Below the pieces are notes generated by a model. It saw only the letters and a program-made list of their open reading frames with translations, was not told the origin of the DNA and made no database searches. Made by a program: the position numbers and the translations under genes. Below are positions 44,019-52,982 of a stretch of DNA of 64,000 bases, piece after piece (the first letter of the stretch is position 1; each line of letters begins with the position of its first letter). This DNA is from Actinomycetes bacterium. Lineage in GTDB: Bacteria > Actinomycetota > Acidimicrobiia > Acidimicrobiales > Ilumatobacteraceae. The DNA lies in contig JANYCT010000091.1 of NCBI GenBank assembly GCA_025360105.1, positions 48,521-112,520 on the forward strand. The letters are read 5' to 3'.

Positions 44019-45050
44019 ATGCGCGTTGGATTCCTCGGGGCCGGGCTGATCGCCACGTATCACAGCAAGAGCTTGCGGCGAAGTGGTGCCGAAGGGCCGT
44101 GCGGCATCGTGCGAGCCGGCGTCTTCGACCCCAACACCGACCGGGCCGCAGCATTTGCTGCCGCCTCGGGCCATACCGTCTGCGACAGCGAGGACGCTGT
44201 ACTCGACTCATGCGACGCGGTGTACGTGTGCACCTGGACCAACGAACACCCGCGGTTGGTCGCCAAGGCCGCCCAGCGCGGACTGCACATCTTCTGTGAG
44301 AAGCCGCTCGCAGTCTCGCTGGCCGCGGCGCAGACGATGGCTGCGGTCGTCAACGCATCTGGCGTCACCAATCAGGTCGGTCTCGTGTTGCGACGTTCAC
44401 CGGCGTATCTGTGGGCACGCCACCTCGTGACCCAGCCAGCGGCCGGCCGTGTTATGGCGGTGGTGTTCCGCGACGACCAGTTCATTCCTGTGCAGGGTCA
44501 CTACGGCAGCACGTGGCGTGGCGACAAGAACCTGGCCGGCTCGGGAACACTGCTCGAACACAGCATCCACGATGTCGACATGCTCCGCTTCGTGGTCGGC
44601 GACATCGCCCGGGTGAACGCAAACGAGGCCAACTTCCATGGCCTCGACGGCATCGAAGACGTTGTTGCCGCGACGCTCACATTTCGCAACGGAGCCATCG
44701 GCACACTCACCACCGTGTGGCACGACAATCTGGCGCGGCCGAGTTTGCGTCGGGTGGAGATCTTCTGCGAGCGGCGCTTCATCGTCATCGAAGGCGACGA
44801 CTGGTTCGGGCCGGTGCACTGGACCGACGCCGATGGCGCCGAGCACACGCTGCAGGGCGAAGCTCTCGAAGAGGTCGCGACGCCGTTGGTCGACGGAGAC
44901 CTGAACCCTGACGGAGAGTTTGTTCGCGCCGCCGTCGCAGGCCTGCCCGCATGGCCCACCTTCGATACGGCCGTGGACGCGCACCGTGTCGTAGACGCGA
45001 TGTACACCTCGGCCCATGCCGGCGGCTCGTCCGTGCAGGTCGAGTCCTGA
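44019..45050 (+). CDS. Gfo/Idh/MocA family oxidoreductase
   Basis: A 343-residue NAD(P)-dependent oxidoreductase. The Rossmann motif is GFLGAGLIATYH at 4-15. HIFCEKPLAVS follows, with the catalytic-lysine EKP, and the substrate-domain SGTLLEHSIHDVDMLRFVVGD contains the HDxD-like motif. Members act on sugars and inositols; substrate unknown. ATG at 44019. A GNAT gene follows 14 nt after its stop. Confidence 0.88.
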   Translation: MRVGFLGAGLIATYHSKSLRRSGAEGPCGIVRAGVFDPNTDRAAAFAAASGHTVCDSEDAVLDSCDAVYVCTWTNEHPRLVAKAAQRGLHIFCEKPLAVSLAAAQTMAAVVNASGVTNQVGLVLRRSPAYLWARHLVTQPAAGRVMAVVFRDDQFIPVQGHYGSTWRGDKNLAGSGTLLEHSIHDVDMLRFVVGDIARVNANEANFHGLDGIEDVVAATLTFRNGAIGTLTTVWHDNLARPSLRRVEIFCERRFIVIEGDDWFGPVHWTDADGAEHTLQGEALEEVATPLVDGDLNPDGEFVRAAVAGLPAWPTFDTAVDAHRVVDAMYTSAHAGGSSVQVES

Positions 45051-45064
45051 GCTCCAGCACCGTG

Positions 45065-45511
45065 ATGCGTGTCGCAGAGATCTCAATGGCGGACACCCAC
45101 GCGCTGCGCCTGGCGGTGCTCCGCGCGAACACCCCCACCACCGACGTGACCTTCCCCGAAGACGATTGGCCGGGCACCGTGCATCTCGGTGTGCTCGATG
45201 CTGCGAACCTCGTGGTGGCCACATCGTCGTGGGTACAGCGCAACTGTTCCGAGTACCCCGACGAGCGCGGCGTTCAGCTACGTGGCATGGCGACTGCGCG
45301 AGCGTTGCAGGGCACCGGGGTCGGAGGGCTGTTACTCGGAGCCGGGATCGAACGTCACCGCGAGCAGGGCGTCGAGGTGATGTGGGCCAGGGCACGCGAC
45401 ACCGCGTTGGGCTTCTACCTACGCCATGGATGCACCGTCGTCGGCGACGGTTTCATTGACGACACCACGCAGCTTTCCCATCACGTCGTGGTGCGCCGAC
45501 TGATCCACTGA
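45065..45511 (+). CDS. GNAT-family N-acetyltransferase
   Basis: A 148-residue GNAT. The region ERGVQLRGMATARALQGTGVGGLLLGAG contains the acetyl-CoA-binding QGTGVGG pattern, followed by ARDTALGFYLRHGCTVVGDGF. It resembles small generic acetyltransferases. GTG at 45062 or ATG at 45065 are both possible starts. It is likely co-transcribed with the upstream oxidoreductase. Confidence 0.82.
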   Translation: MRVAEISMADTHALRLAVLRANTPTTDVTFPEDDWPGTVHLGVLDAANLVVATSSWVQRNCSEYPDERGVQLRGMATARALQGTGVGGLLLGAGIERHREQGVEVMWARARDTALGFYLRHGCTVVGDGFIDDTTQLSHHVVVRRLIH

Positions 45512-45567
45512 CGCTCAACGGTTTCCATCAACCTTCGGCCTCCTCACACAGTGCCCCAAGGAGTCCT

Positions 45568-45861
45568 ATGGCCGCACCATCCACCGTCGCCGAGCAGTTG
45601 CGCTTACGCGCCCGGGCGCTGCGCGTCGTGGCTCAGGTGATCGACGACTGCGGCGCGATCACGCTGTATCGGCGCGCCGGAAGCGATACATGGATCGGCC
45701 CCACACCACAACGCTGCCTCGACGATCTCGTTGCCGCGCGAACGCAATTGCAGCGATCTGCTGCGGATCTTCGCGGAGCAGCGCATCGGCTCGATGTACG
45801 CGCAGAGCAGACCGACATCGCCGCCGCACGACTGCTGACCTCGCAGATGGGCAGACTGTGA
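45568..45861 (+). CDS. WXG100-like small protein
   Basis: A 97-residue helical protein. Two long amphipathic helices (about 5-30 and 45-90) flank the turn GSDTWIGPTP, with W42-x-G44 at the expected WXG position. Length and layout fit the WXG100/ESAT-6-like superfamily, although the C-terminal YxxxD/E secretion motif is not obvious. GTGA overlap with the next gene marks a two-gene unit. No ESX secretion genes are in the window, so export is unproven. Confidence 0.65.
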   Translation: MAAPSTVAEQLRLRARALRVVAQVIDDCGAITLYRRAGSDTWIGPTPQRCLDDLVAARTQLQRSAADLRGAAHRLDVRAEQTDIAAARLLTSQMGRL

Positions 45862-47696
45862 CCGGCTTCATGGGCTACGACCGGCTTTTGCTACGTTCGC
45901 TTCGCGACGTCATGCATCGCAGCGTCGGCGAACTCGAGCGCATTCGCAGCTCGGATCCCGAGGCCGCGGCAGCGATGCGCAGCGTGCGGTCCATTCACGA
46001 TCAGATCGGCGCACGGTGGTTGCCGTTGCTCGACTCGATGGTTGCGTGTGTCGCCACAGACGCGTATCGGCCTCTCCACATCGGACTCGCTGATCTCACC
46101 GTGAGCAGGTTCGGCGTGATCCAATCGCTCTACGGCTGGGCGGTTGTCACCGACCCACTCCCCGCCTCGACAACCGCCGACCCAGCAAGAGGCGTCGCCA
46201 CGCTCGATCAGGCACAGGCACTGGGTTGGCTGCTCTCACATGGCGACATCGACGCGCTCGTGAGCGACGATGAGATCGCATGGCTCGACAGCACTCTCGT
46301 CGAGATCGCCCGCCGTCCAATGTTGGCCGACGCATTTCTGACCAACCTGACTACCAACGGATGGACGCATCTCTGCAACCGCCTCGGAGACGATCGCATC
46401 ACACTCGTGGCCGAACGGACGATCACTGGTCATCTCGGCGATCCAGAACAGCGGCGCCTCGCCGGCATCGACGGCATCGTCGCCACCCTTGGCGCGATGT
46501 TGGTCGATGATCATCAACGCCACCCACACGCCAATCCACTCACGCTGCTCAGCGACATGACCCCCTACGCGGCTGCGTCATTGGTCCAGCACCTTCACCT
46601 CGAGAGCGAGGCGCTCGCGTCCATCAGCACGACGCTCATCACGCGTTACCGCGAGGGTGGATGGTCCGATGTGCAGCGCCCCGGGCCGGGCACCGCCGAC
46701 ATCCTCATTCAGATCATGCTTGACACCCCCGGCGCTTCCAAGGCGTTCGTGATGGCCCACGTCTCCGATCCGGCGATGTTGCTGGACGCTCCCCACGAGG
46801 CAAAGCTCGCTGAGCAACTGCTCCTCAGCGCCACATCACACGCCAACATGACGCTCGCGGAATCAGCGGTCGCGATCCCGGCACTGACCCGATTCATCCG
46901 CGATCGGTACAACAGCGGCGTCGGTTTCTATGGTCAGTTCGACCCCGACGTCACCACCTTTGGGGTCGATCTGATCGCTCCGTGGCTGTTGCAATTCACC
47001 GCCGCGCATGCCGCCGACTGGAACCTTGGATCGGGTGAGACGGCGCGTCTGCTCGCGTCGATCATCGTCGACGACGCCGCGTTCGCTCGCCTGATGAGCA
47101 GACGGGACGACGTCGCTGCGGGCGTCTCCACACGGCTCGCCACGAGTAGCGACGCCGCTCGGCACTCGGTAGCCGACCTCGCCGCACTTGTGGGTCTCGT
47201 CGACACGCTCGCACGCAAGCGCGGAATCACTAATGCCTCCGAGGCGATGCAACTGTGGGACACCGCCTTCGCGGCGGTGAGTACATCTACTTCGTTTCTT
47301 CCCGGGGGAATCGTCGCCACTGTCGGTACGGGGGTGGCTCTGCACACCCTGCGGGTGGTGCTCGACGACCGCGGCGTCACACCTCTCGACGGACCCATCG
47401 TTGCGCACGACACCCTGCACCAACTCGATTGGCTCACCGCCGTTGCTGCGGCCACGGTCGTGTGCGCGACATTCGATCAGATGGTCGCCAACGGACGCAT
47501 TTCTGCCGATGCTCTCGCGCCGCCGGTGCCTGACGCACAGAGCGCAACCCCGGGAGCCGCCTACTCTGCCGCCTTTGCCAGATGGCTCGACAACGCTCAT
47601 CTCGGCGACCAAGCGGTGCTGCTCGACGACATCAAACAAACGATGATGAGCGCGCACGAAGCCGAGCGCAACGCCACCGAGTTGTCCACGCGATGA
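45858..47696 (+). CDS. Large protein of unknown function, paired with WXG100-like gene
   Basis: A 612-residue, mostly helical, acidic protein without signal peptide. GTG at 45858 overlaps the WXG-like gene stop (GTGA). Segments such as PTLSDMTPYAAASLVQHL-like helices, SATSHANMTLAESAVAIPALTRF and YDDRGVTPLDGPIV-like loops give no motif I can name. It may be the effector or partner of the small protein, as DUF6571-like and other large partners are in WXG operons (a guess). About 480-505 is a Gly/Ala hydrophobic stretch, FLPGGIVATVGTGVALHTLRVVL, which might be membrane-active. Confidence 0.65.
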   Translation: MTGFMGYDRLLLRSLRDVMHRSVGELERIRSSDPEAAAAMRSVRSIHDQIGARWLPLLDSMVACVATDAYRPLHIGLADLTVSRFGVIQSLYGWAVVTDPLPASTTADPARGVATLDQAQALGWLLSHGDIDALVSDDEIAWLDSTLVEIARRPMLADAFLTNLTTNGWTHLCNRLGDDRITLVAERTITGHLGDPEQRRLAGIDGIVATLGAMLVDDHQRHPHANPLTLLSDMTPYAAASLVQHLHLESEALASISTTLITRYREGGWSDVQRPGPGTADILIQIMLDTPGASKAFVMAHVSDPAMLLDAPHEAKLAEQLLLSATSHANMTLAESAVAIPALTRFIRDRYNSGVGFYGQFDPDVTTFGVDLIAPWLLQFTAAHAADWNLGSGETARLLASIIVDDAAFARLMSRRDDVAAGVSTRLATSSDAARHSVADLAALVGLVDTLARKRGITNASEAMQLWDTAFAAVSTSTSFLPGGIVATVGTGVALHTLRVVLDDRGVTPLDGPIVAHDTLHQLDWLTAVAAATVVCATFDQMVANGRISADALAPPVPDAQSATPGAAYSAAFARWLDNAHLGDQAVLLDDIKQTMMSAHEAERNATELSTR

Positions 47697-47747
47697 GACT
47701 CCCGAACCAGCTTCAGCGCAGATGACGCTCACCTCGCTTCGGGCTGA

Positions 47748-48041
47748 TCAGTAGCTGCGCAGGTCGATCACGTTGTCGTCGGGGTCGCGCATGTAGGGGC
47801 TGCGCGCGAAGCCCTGTGCGCCGAACAGGCCATCGGTGGGGCCGCTTACGGCATCGATCACGTCATCGGCCGCAAGCGCATCGAGATCGGTCGGATCGAT
47901 GACACAACAGAAATGCGCCACATCGGTACCGGCGCGATCGCCGCTCCGAGCACCCTCGGCATAGAACCGCAACGACCTCGCCACGTCGGCCGTGATGAGA
48001 ACAGGGTGATCGAAACCGGTGACGCGCATGAGCGCTGACAT
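47748..48041 (-). CDS. VOC (glyoxalase-like) protein, internally shortened
   Basis: A 97-residue protein with the VOC ends but not the middle. The start has FDHPVLITADVARSLRFY, the end AHFCCVIDPTDLDALAA, GLFGAQGFARSPYMRDPDDNVIDLRSY, as in glyoxalase/bleomycin-resistance proteins. The strand region between RFY and the HFC stretch (about 25-30 residues with a metal ligand in most members) is missing. ATG at 48041 (or 48029). It may be a non-functional remnant. Confidence 0.65.
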   Translation of the reverse strand: MSALMRVTGFDHPVLITADVARSLRFYAEGARSGDRAGTDVAHFCCVIDPTDLDALAADDVIDAVSGPTDGLFGAQGFARSPYMRDPDDNVIDLRSY

Positions 48042-48082
48042 CACCGTGACGCTAGTGCTCTGTGCTCGCCCGCGAATGCCGC

Positions 48083-48127
48083 AAGTTGCGCCTCTCGGGC
48101 CCCTCTTGGGCCTGGAGGGCGCAACTT
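48083..48127. repeat. Inverted repeat in intergenic region
   Basis: An inverted repeat between the VOC gene and the CopC-CopD gene. The outer 10 bp AAGTTGCGCC/GGCGCAACTT are perfect and the inner parts (CGGGCCC with GGGCCT) pair partly. No T-run follows on either strand, so a terminator is not assured. It could be a mobile-element remnant or protein-binding site. Confidence 0.6.
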
Positions 48128-48156
48128 CGGAGGGGCCGCGTGCACGGCGCGGCAGG

Positions 48157-49794
48157 CTACGGGATGGGCACGGCGCTACTGAGCAGCACCGACTGACCGG
48201 CCACCGGCTCGACCACGATCTCAAGCGTCCAATCACCTGCAAACGGAAGTGTGATGTTGCCGGTGTAGTGATTCGGTCCGGACGCGGACATGGTCACCGG
48301 CACGCTGGGGATGCTGCGTGCGGGCAGGCTCATGCGCGCCGTGGCACTCACCACCGGGGCAATGCTGCCGCCCGGGGGCGTAATGACCAGATGAACCTCG
48401 TTCGTACCCACACGGCCCGGGGTGATCGACACGTTCGCGATCAGGCCACCCTCGGTGAGCGCGGCGGTGAACACCCGTGACTTCGCCGCGAGGGCCGGCG
48501 GTTGGGCAACGAGGCCCGCGGCAAGACCCAATACGACAACGCCGCACACGGCCTCGGTGATCACCAGACGTCGCAGACCGCCGGGGCCTTCGTGCGCAAG
48601 CAACCACCGCGCGGCCCCGCCGAGCGTGATCAACAGCACCGCCACCGCGCCTTTGGCGAGGAGGAATCGCCCCCAAGTGGTTTCTGTGAGATCTGCGAAC
48701 CCCCCGGCAAGCTTCCACGTCTGCAGCACTCCGGTGATCACGATCAGAGGAATGCCGATGGTGGCTGCCCGCGAGAAGGCGCGCACGGATCGCATGTGGT
48801 GCTCGTCGTGCAACCACGCTCGCCCGCCAAAGGCCATCATCGCCAGACTGCCGAGCCACACCACGGCCACGCCCAGGTGCAGCGCATCGATACCCATCCA
48901 CAACAGCGGCGGCTCGGTAACGCTCGGATGACCCGCTCCACTGAACGTGACGATGGTGAGCAGTCCAAGCAACGGCACGCTGAGCGGCCACCATGCACCC
49001 TGCTTGCGGTTCACGAAAATCAGCACAGGCATGAACAACAACGCCAACACCATCCGCATCACCAGCAACGTGCCTGTGCGCGTGCCCCCGACATCGCCCC
49101 ACACCGACGTGTCGAACACGTCGGCCAGTGATCCCGCTTGCGAGTTCGCGCCAAGCAACGCGAAATGCGCAAACGCGGCACCGGCGAGGAGCACCCAACC
49201 GACCCAGAGCACCACCCGGGTCGCGCGACCGTGTTCGGCTGCGATGTCGGCGGCCATGACCATGAACAAGCCACCGAGCAACAACACCACTCCCAGGAAC
49301 GACGCAAAGCGGGCAATGCCCAACGCCCGACCCACTGCAGGCGCGGCGTGCGCTCCGTTCAGCACGGAGTTGATGAGCTGTGCGGAGTCCACTCCACCGC
49401 CAACACCGACCTGAAAGCTGAAAGCCCCGTCGACCACGTGTCCATCGGCTGACGTGACGCGCCAGACCACCGCATACGTACCGTCGCCGATGGTCGGAAC
49501 CGTGGCCTCGACGACGGAGGCATCACCACCCACCTTGGGAGACCCGAGCGGCAAGAGCTTGCCCTTCTGGTCGTAAAGACGGATAGACGCCAACGGGACC
49601 TCGATGTCCTCGTCGAAGTTCAACGCAATGAGCGGGGGCGACGCGTCGAGCACCGACGATGCCGCCGGGGTGCTGGCCTCGAGCCCGGCGTGTGCCGACG
49701 CGCCTGTTGCGCCCAGCAGACCGACTCCGACCAGTGCGACCACGGCTGCGCCCACGACGCGACGTACAAACATCGTTGTCATCGATTTGGCCAT
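48157..49794 (-). CDS. CopC-CopD fusion copper resistance/uptake protein
   Basis: A 545-residue protein. The signal peptide ends ATGASA, leaving His35 as mature residue 1, the usual CopC copper ligand. The CopC domain (about 35-130) has ASTPAASSVL and SADGHVVDGAFSF. CopD follows with eight or so membrane segments. The C-terminal ~120 residues are a soluble extracytoplasmic domain of the YtkA type (LPARSIPSVPVTM, then FAGDWTLEIV). It imports or handles copper at the membrane. ATG at 49794; it follows the MDMPI-like gene by 19 nt. Confidence 0.87.
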   Translation of the reverse strand: MAKSMTTMFVRRVVGAAVVALVGVGLLGATGASAHAGLEASTPAASSVLDASPPLIALNFDEDIEVPLASIRLYDQKGKLLPLGSPKVGGDASVVEATVPTIGDGTYAVVWRVTSADGHVVDGAFSFQVGVGGGVDSAQLINSVLNGAHAAPAVGRALGIARFASFLGVVLLLGGLFMVMAADIAAEHGRATRVVLWVGWVLLAGAAFAHFALLGANSQAGSLADVFDTSVWGDVGGTRTGTLLVMRMVLALLFMPVLIFVNRKQGAWWPLSVPLLGLLTIVTFSGAGHPSVTEPPLLWMGIDALHLGVAVVWLGSLAMMAFGGRAWLHDEHHMRSVRAFSRAATIGIPLIVITGVLQTWKLAGGFADLTETTWGRFLLAKGAVAVLLITLGGAARWLLAHEGPGGLRRLVITEAVCGVVVLGLAAGLVAQPPALAAKSRVFTAALTEGGLIANVSITPGRVGTNEVHLVITPPGGSIAPVVSATARMSLPARSIPSVPVTMSASGPNHYTGNITLPFAGDWTLEIVVEPVAGQSVLLSSAVPIP

Positions 49795-49813
49795 GCCATC
49801 TGGCGATTCTGCA

Positions 49814-50494
49814 TCACGCGATACCGGCGGGCTGCAAGCCATCGACAACAAGGCGACCCCAGAGCCACGCCAGGCGATCATGCGGCGACAGCGCAAGGGC
49901 AGCCGCGGGAAGATTCGTGAGGCCCATCGGCTTGCGACTGGCCCACTGCGAAGTCATCCGAGCGAGGTCGACACGCACATAGTCGGCGGGCCAGTCCGCA
50001 AACGCGTAGCCGAGGCCGAGATCGAAGCGATGGATCTCGGTCTCGCGCCAACGCCGAAACACGAGATCGGTCATCGGTAGCTCACCCATGAGCGACAGTC
50101 CACGGCCCTGCCAGCCCTGCGCGGTGGTGCGCGCCCAGACGGACTCGAGCTGATAGATCGTGACTCGGACATCGCCAATCAGCTCGGCAGCAGAGCGGCC
50201 AGCTCCGAGCTCGATATCGGCGTTGCGACTCTCGGCCCCTCCCGCGTATTGCGTCAGCACCTCACCGCGCCCGGCACCTTCGAGCATGCGCACGTGGCTC
50301 TCGGCGTTGCGGGCCACGTGGGTGAGCACGTGACCCACCGTCCAGCCGGGCAGCAGCGAGGCCTGGCGCGCCTGGGAATCGGTGAGTGCGTCGAGCATCG
50401 CAAGGAGCCGCTGGTGCGAATCGGCACAGCCAGCGACATCGCGGTCGAGGTTGCGGTCGAGGTCGAGGTCGCGGTCGCGGTCAGGTGAATTCAC
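49814..50494 (-). CDS. Maleylpyruvate-isomerase family (mycothiol-type) protein with variable N-terminus
   Basis: A 226-residue MDMPI/DinB-like protein. LLPGWTVGHVLTHVARNAESHVRML carries the His residues of the helical bundle, and RRWRETEIHRFDLGLG fits the subfamily. Its N-terminus DRDRDLDLDRNLDRD is encoded by seven near-identical hexamers. No upstream Met allows skipping the repeat. It is likely co-transcribed with the CopC-CopD gene. Confidence 0.85.
   Translation of the reverse strand: MNSPDRDRDLDLDRNLDRDVAGCADSHQRLLAMLDALTDSQARQASLLPGWTVGHVLTHVARNAESHVRMLEGAGRGEVLTQYAGGAESRNADIELGAGRSAAELIGDVRVTIYQLESVWARTTAQGWQGRGLSLMGELPMTDLVFRRWRETEIHRFDLGLGYAFADWPADYVRVDLARMTSQWASRKPMGLTNLPAAALALSPHDRLAWLWGRLVVDGLQPAGIA
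50441..50482. repeat. Seven hexanucleotide repeats at the start of the MDMPI-like gene
   Basis: Seven 6-bp units (GCGGTC/GAGGTC/GAGGTT) in tandem at the start of the minus-strand MDMPI-like gene. Unit length keeps the frame. They lie 56 nt from the divergent gnd start and could vary in number between strains. Confidence 0.9.
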
Positions 50495-50538
50495 AGGTAG
50501 TCACCGTAGTGGCCCCGGAACGTGGCAACCTGACAGGT

Positions 50539-51552
50539 ATGCAACTCGCGATGATTGGTTTGGGACGGATGGGCGCCAACATGGTGCGACGCCTGCAGCA
50601 TGCGGGCCACGATTGCGTTGTATACGACGTGAGCGCGGCGGCGGTGGCTGGCCTCGAGGCCGAGGGCTTCACCGGCGCACCGTCGTTGCAGCACCTAGTC
50701 GATCAACTCGCCGCTCCACGACATCTGTGGATCATGGTGCCTGCCGCCTTCGTCGACGACACCATCGCCAAACTCGCGCCGTTGTTGTCGCCCGGCGACA
50801 CCATCATCGACGGCGGCAACAGTTGGTACCGCGACGACATCAATCGATCGGCGCCGCTTGCGGCTCAGGGCATCAACTATCTCGACGTGGGCACCAGCGG
50901 CGGGGTCTTCGGTCTCGAACGTGGCTATTGCCTGATGATCGGCGGCCCCGACGACGCGGTCACCCAAATGGCTCCCATCTTTTCCGCACTGGCTCCGGGC
51001 ATCGGCACAGCCGAACGAACCCCCGGCCGTACCGGCGAGCCATCGACGGCAGAGCACGGCTGGTTGCATTGCGGGCCGAGCGGCGCAGGGCACTTCGTCA
51101 AAATGGTGCACAATGGCATCGAATACGGGCTGATGGCGTCCTATGCCGAGGGGCTGAACGTGTTGGCCAAGGCGAACATCGGTGCCGCCGATCACGTCAA
51201 AGATGCCGAGACGGCGCCACTCGCGGACCCCCAGTACTACCGCTACGACCTCGATCTCACCGAGATCACCGAGGTCTGGCGACGTGGCAGTGTGGTGGCG
51301 AGTTGGTTGCTCGACCTCACCGCGGCGGCGTTGCACGACGACCCACAACTCGCCGGGTTCGCTGGCGAAGTGAGCGACAGCGGCGAGGGGCGTTGGACCA
51401 TTCACGCGGCCATCGACGAAGGCGTGCCGGTGCCGGTACTGTCCACTGCGTTGTATCAGCGTTTCAGTTCCCGCGGCCGTGGCGACATTGCCGACAAGGT
51501 GCTGTCGGCCATGCGCGCCCAATTTGGTGGCCATGCCGAAAAGTCACACTGA
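50539..51552 (+). CDS. gnd: 6-phosphogluconate dehydrogenase, decarboxylating
   Basis: A 337-residue enzyme of the shorter (GndA-type) class. GLGRMGANMVRRL at 7-19 binds the cofactor; IIDGGNSWYRDD, VGTSGGVFGLERGYCLMIGG and the catalytic KMVHNGIEYG follow. It converts 6-phosphogluconate to ribulose 5-phosphate; this class often prefers NAD. ATG at 50539. It precedes zwf by 24 nt, so the two oxidative pentose-phosphate genes are probably one operon. Confidence 0.94.
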   Translation: MQLAMIGLGRMGANMVRRLQHAGHDCVVYDVSAAAVAGLEAEGFTGAPSLQHLVDQLAAPRHLWIMVPAAFVDDTIAKLAPLLSPGDTIIDGGNSWYRDDINRSAPLAAQGINYLDVGTSGGVFGLERGYCLMIGGPDDAVTQMAPIFSALAPGIGTAERTPGRTGEPSTAEHGWLHCGPSGAGHFVKMVHNGIEYGLMASYAEGLNVLAKANIGAADHVKDAETAPLADPQYYRYDLDLTEITEVWRRGSVVASWLLDLTAAALHDDPQLAGFAGEVSDSGEGRWTIHAAIDEGVPVPVLSTALYQRFSSRGRGDIADKVLSAMRAQFGGHAEKSH

Positions 51553-51576
51553 CAGGCCGAGAAAGAGACCGACGTC

Positions 51577-52971
51577 ATGACCACCCAACCCGTTGCCGAT
51601 GCACTTGTTCTGTTCGGCGCCACCGGTGACCTGAGCAAGCGTAAACTCTTCCCCGCGCTGTACGAGCTCGAGCACACCGGTCGGCTCGACGTACCCGTTA
51701 TCGGCGTGGCCCGCAGCGATTGGACCGACGCTACCTTTTGTCAGCACGCGCACGACTCCATCATCGAGGCCGATCCCGAGGCCGCGGCCACCACGATCGA
51801 GGCGTTACAGAAGCGACTCGACCTGATCCAAGGCGACTACTCCGACCCGAAGACATGGCATTCGCTGGCCAAGATCCTCGACAAGCACAAGTCGAAGAAC
51901 GCTGTGTTCTACATGGCCATCCCACCGACCATATTCCCCGAAGTCGCCGAGGCGCTTGCGTCGGTGGGCCTCAACCACCGCGGGCGGATCGTGGTGGAGA
52001 AGCCGTTCGGTCGCGACCTCGCATCCGCACGCGAACTCAACACCGTGCTCCACAGCGTTTTCCCCGAGGAGCGAATCTTCCGCATCGACCATTACCTCGG
52101 CAAAGAGAGCGTCGAAGACCTGCTCGTGTTCCGTTTCTCGAACACCTTGCTCGAGCCGGTATGGAACCGCAACTACGTACGCAGCGTGCAGATCACGATG
52201 AGCGAGACAATCGGCGTCGAGGGTCGGGGCGGCTTCTATGACAGCGTCGGAGCGATCCGCGACGTCATGCAGAATCATCTGATGCAGGTGATGGCACTCT
52301 GCGCGATGGAGCCACCTGCTGGGCCCGACAGCAGCTTCCTGCAGGACGAAAAGGCCAAGGTGTTTGCGGCCATGCGCCCCATCGATCCGGCCCACCTGGT
52401 GCGCGGTCAGTACGTGGGCTATCGAGACGAAGACGGCGTCGACAAGAGCTCCTCCGTCGAAACCTTTGCTGCCGTTCGCCTCGAAATTGATTCATGGCGC
52501 TGGGCCGGGGTGCCGTGGTACATCCGGGCTGGCAAGGCACTCACGGCCGCGGCCACCGAGGTCGTTGTCGAATTCCGCGAGCCGCCGAGCATGCTGTTCG
52601 ACGAGGCTGGGGGACCACCACCATCACGTAACCTGGTGCGCTTTCGGTTGGGTCAACGCGACGGTGTCACGTTCACACTTCAGGCCAAGACGCCCGGTCA
52701 GGATCTCGACAGCCAGAGCGTGGATGTGGCAGTCGATTTCGCTGCGGCACTCGGCCGACGGCGCGGCGCGTACGAACGTCTGCTCGACGATGCCCTTGCC
52801 GGCTTGCCGCGGCGCTTTGCCCGCCAAGATGTTGTGGAGCAGACGTGGCGTATCATCCAGCCGGCACTCGACGTTCCAGGCGCTGTGCATCCGTACTTCC
52901 GTGGATCATGGGGCCCGTCAGAAGCTGACCGCATCCTCGGTGGCGACACCTGGTTGCCACTGTCGCCGTAA
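51577..52971 (+). CDS. zwf: Glucose-6-phosphate dehydrogenase
   Basis: A 464-residue enzyme. GATGDLSKRKL at 14-24 binds NADP and RIDHYLGKE (about 169) is the active-site signature. VVEKPFGRDL and AGKALTAAATEVVVEF also fit. It performs the first step of the oxidative pentose phosphate pathway, with gnd just upstream. ATG at 51577. It converges with the btuD-like gene, whose stop is at 52983. Confidence 0.96.
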   Translation: MTTQPVADALVLFGATGDLSKRKLFPALYELEHTGRLDVPVIGVARSDWTDATFCQHAHDSIIEADPEAAATTIEALQKRLDLIQGDYSDPKTWHSLAKILDKHKSKNAVFYMAIPPTIFPEVAEALASVGLNHRGRIVVEKPFGRDLASARELNTVLHSVFPEERIFRIDHYLGKESVEDLLVFRFSNTLLEPVWNRNYVRSVQITMSETIGVEGRGGFYDSVGAIRDVMQNHLMQVMALCAMEPPAGPDSSFLQDEKAKVFAAMRPIDPAHLVRGQYVGYRDEDGVDKSSSVETFAAVRLEIDSWRWAGVPWYIRAGKALTAAATEVVVEFREPPSMLFDEAGGPPPSRNLVRFRLGQRDGVTFTLQAKTPGQDLDSQSVDVAVDFAAALGRRRGAYERLLDDALAGLPRRFARQDVVEQTWRIIQPALDVPGAVHPYFRGSWGPSEADRILGGDTWLPLSP

Positions 52972-52982
52972 CGACCCTCGCT

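Noticed and set aside
48061..48156. Possible small RNA or tRNA fragment at the inverted repeat
   Set aside because: No cloverleaf and no promoter or terminator; only a simple inverted repeat can be supported.
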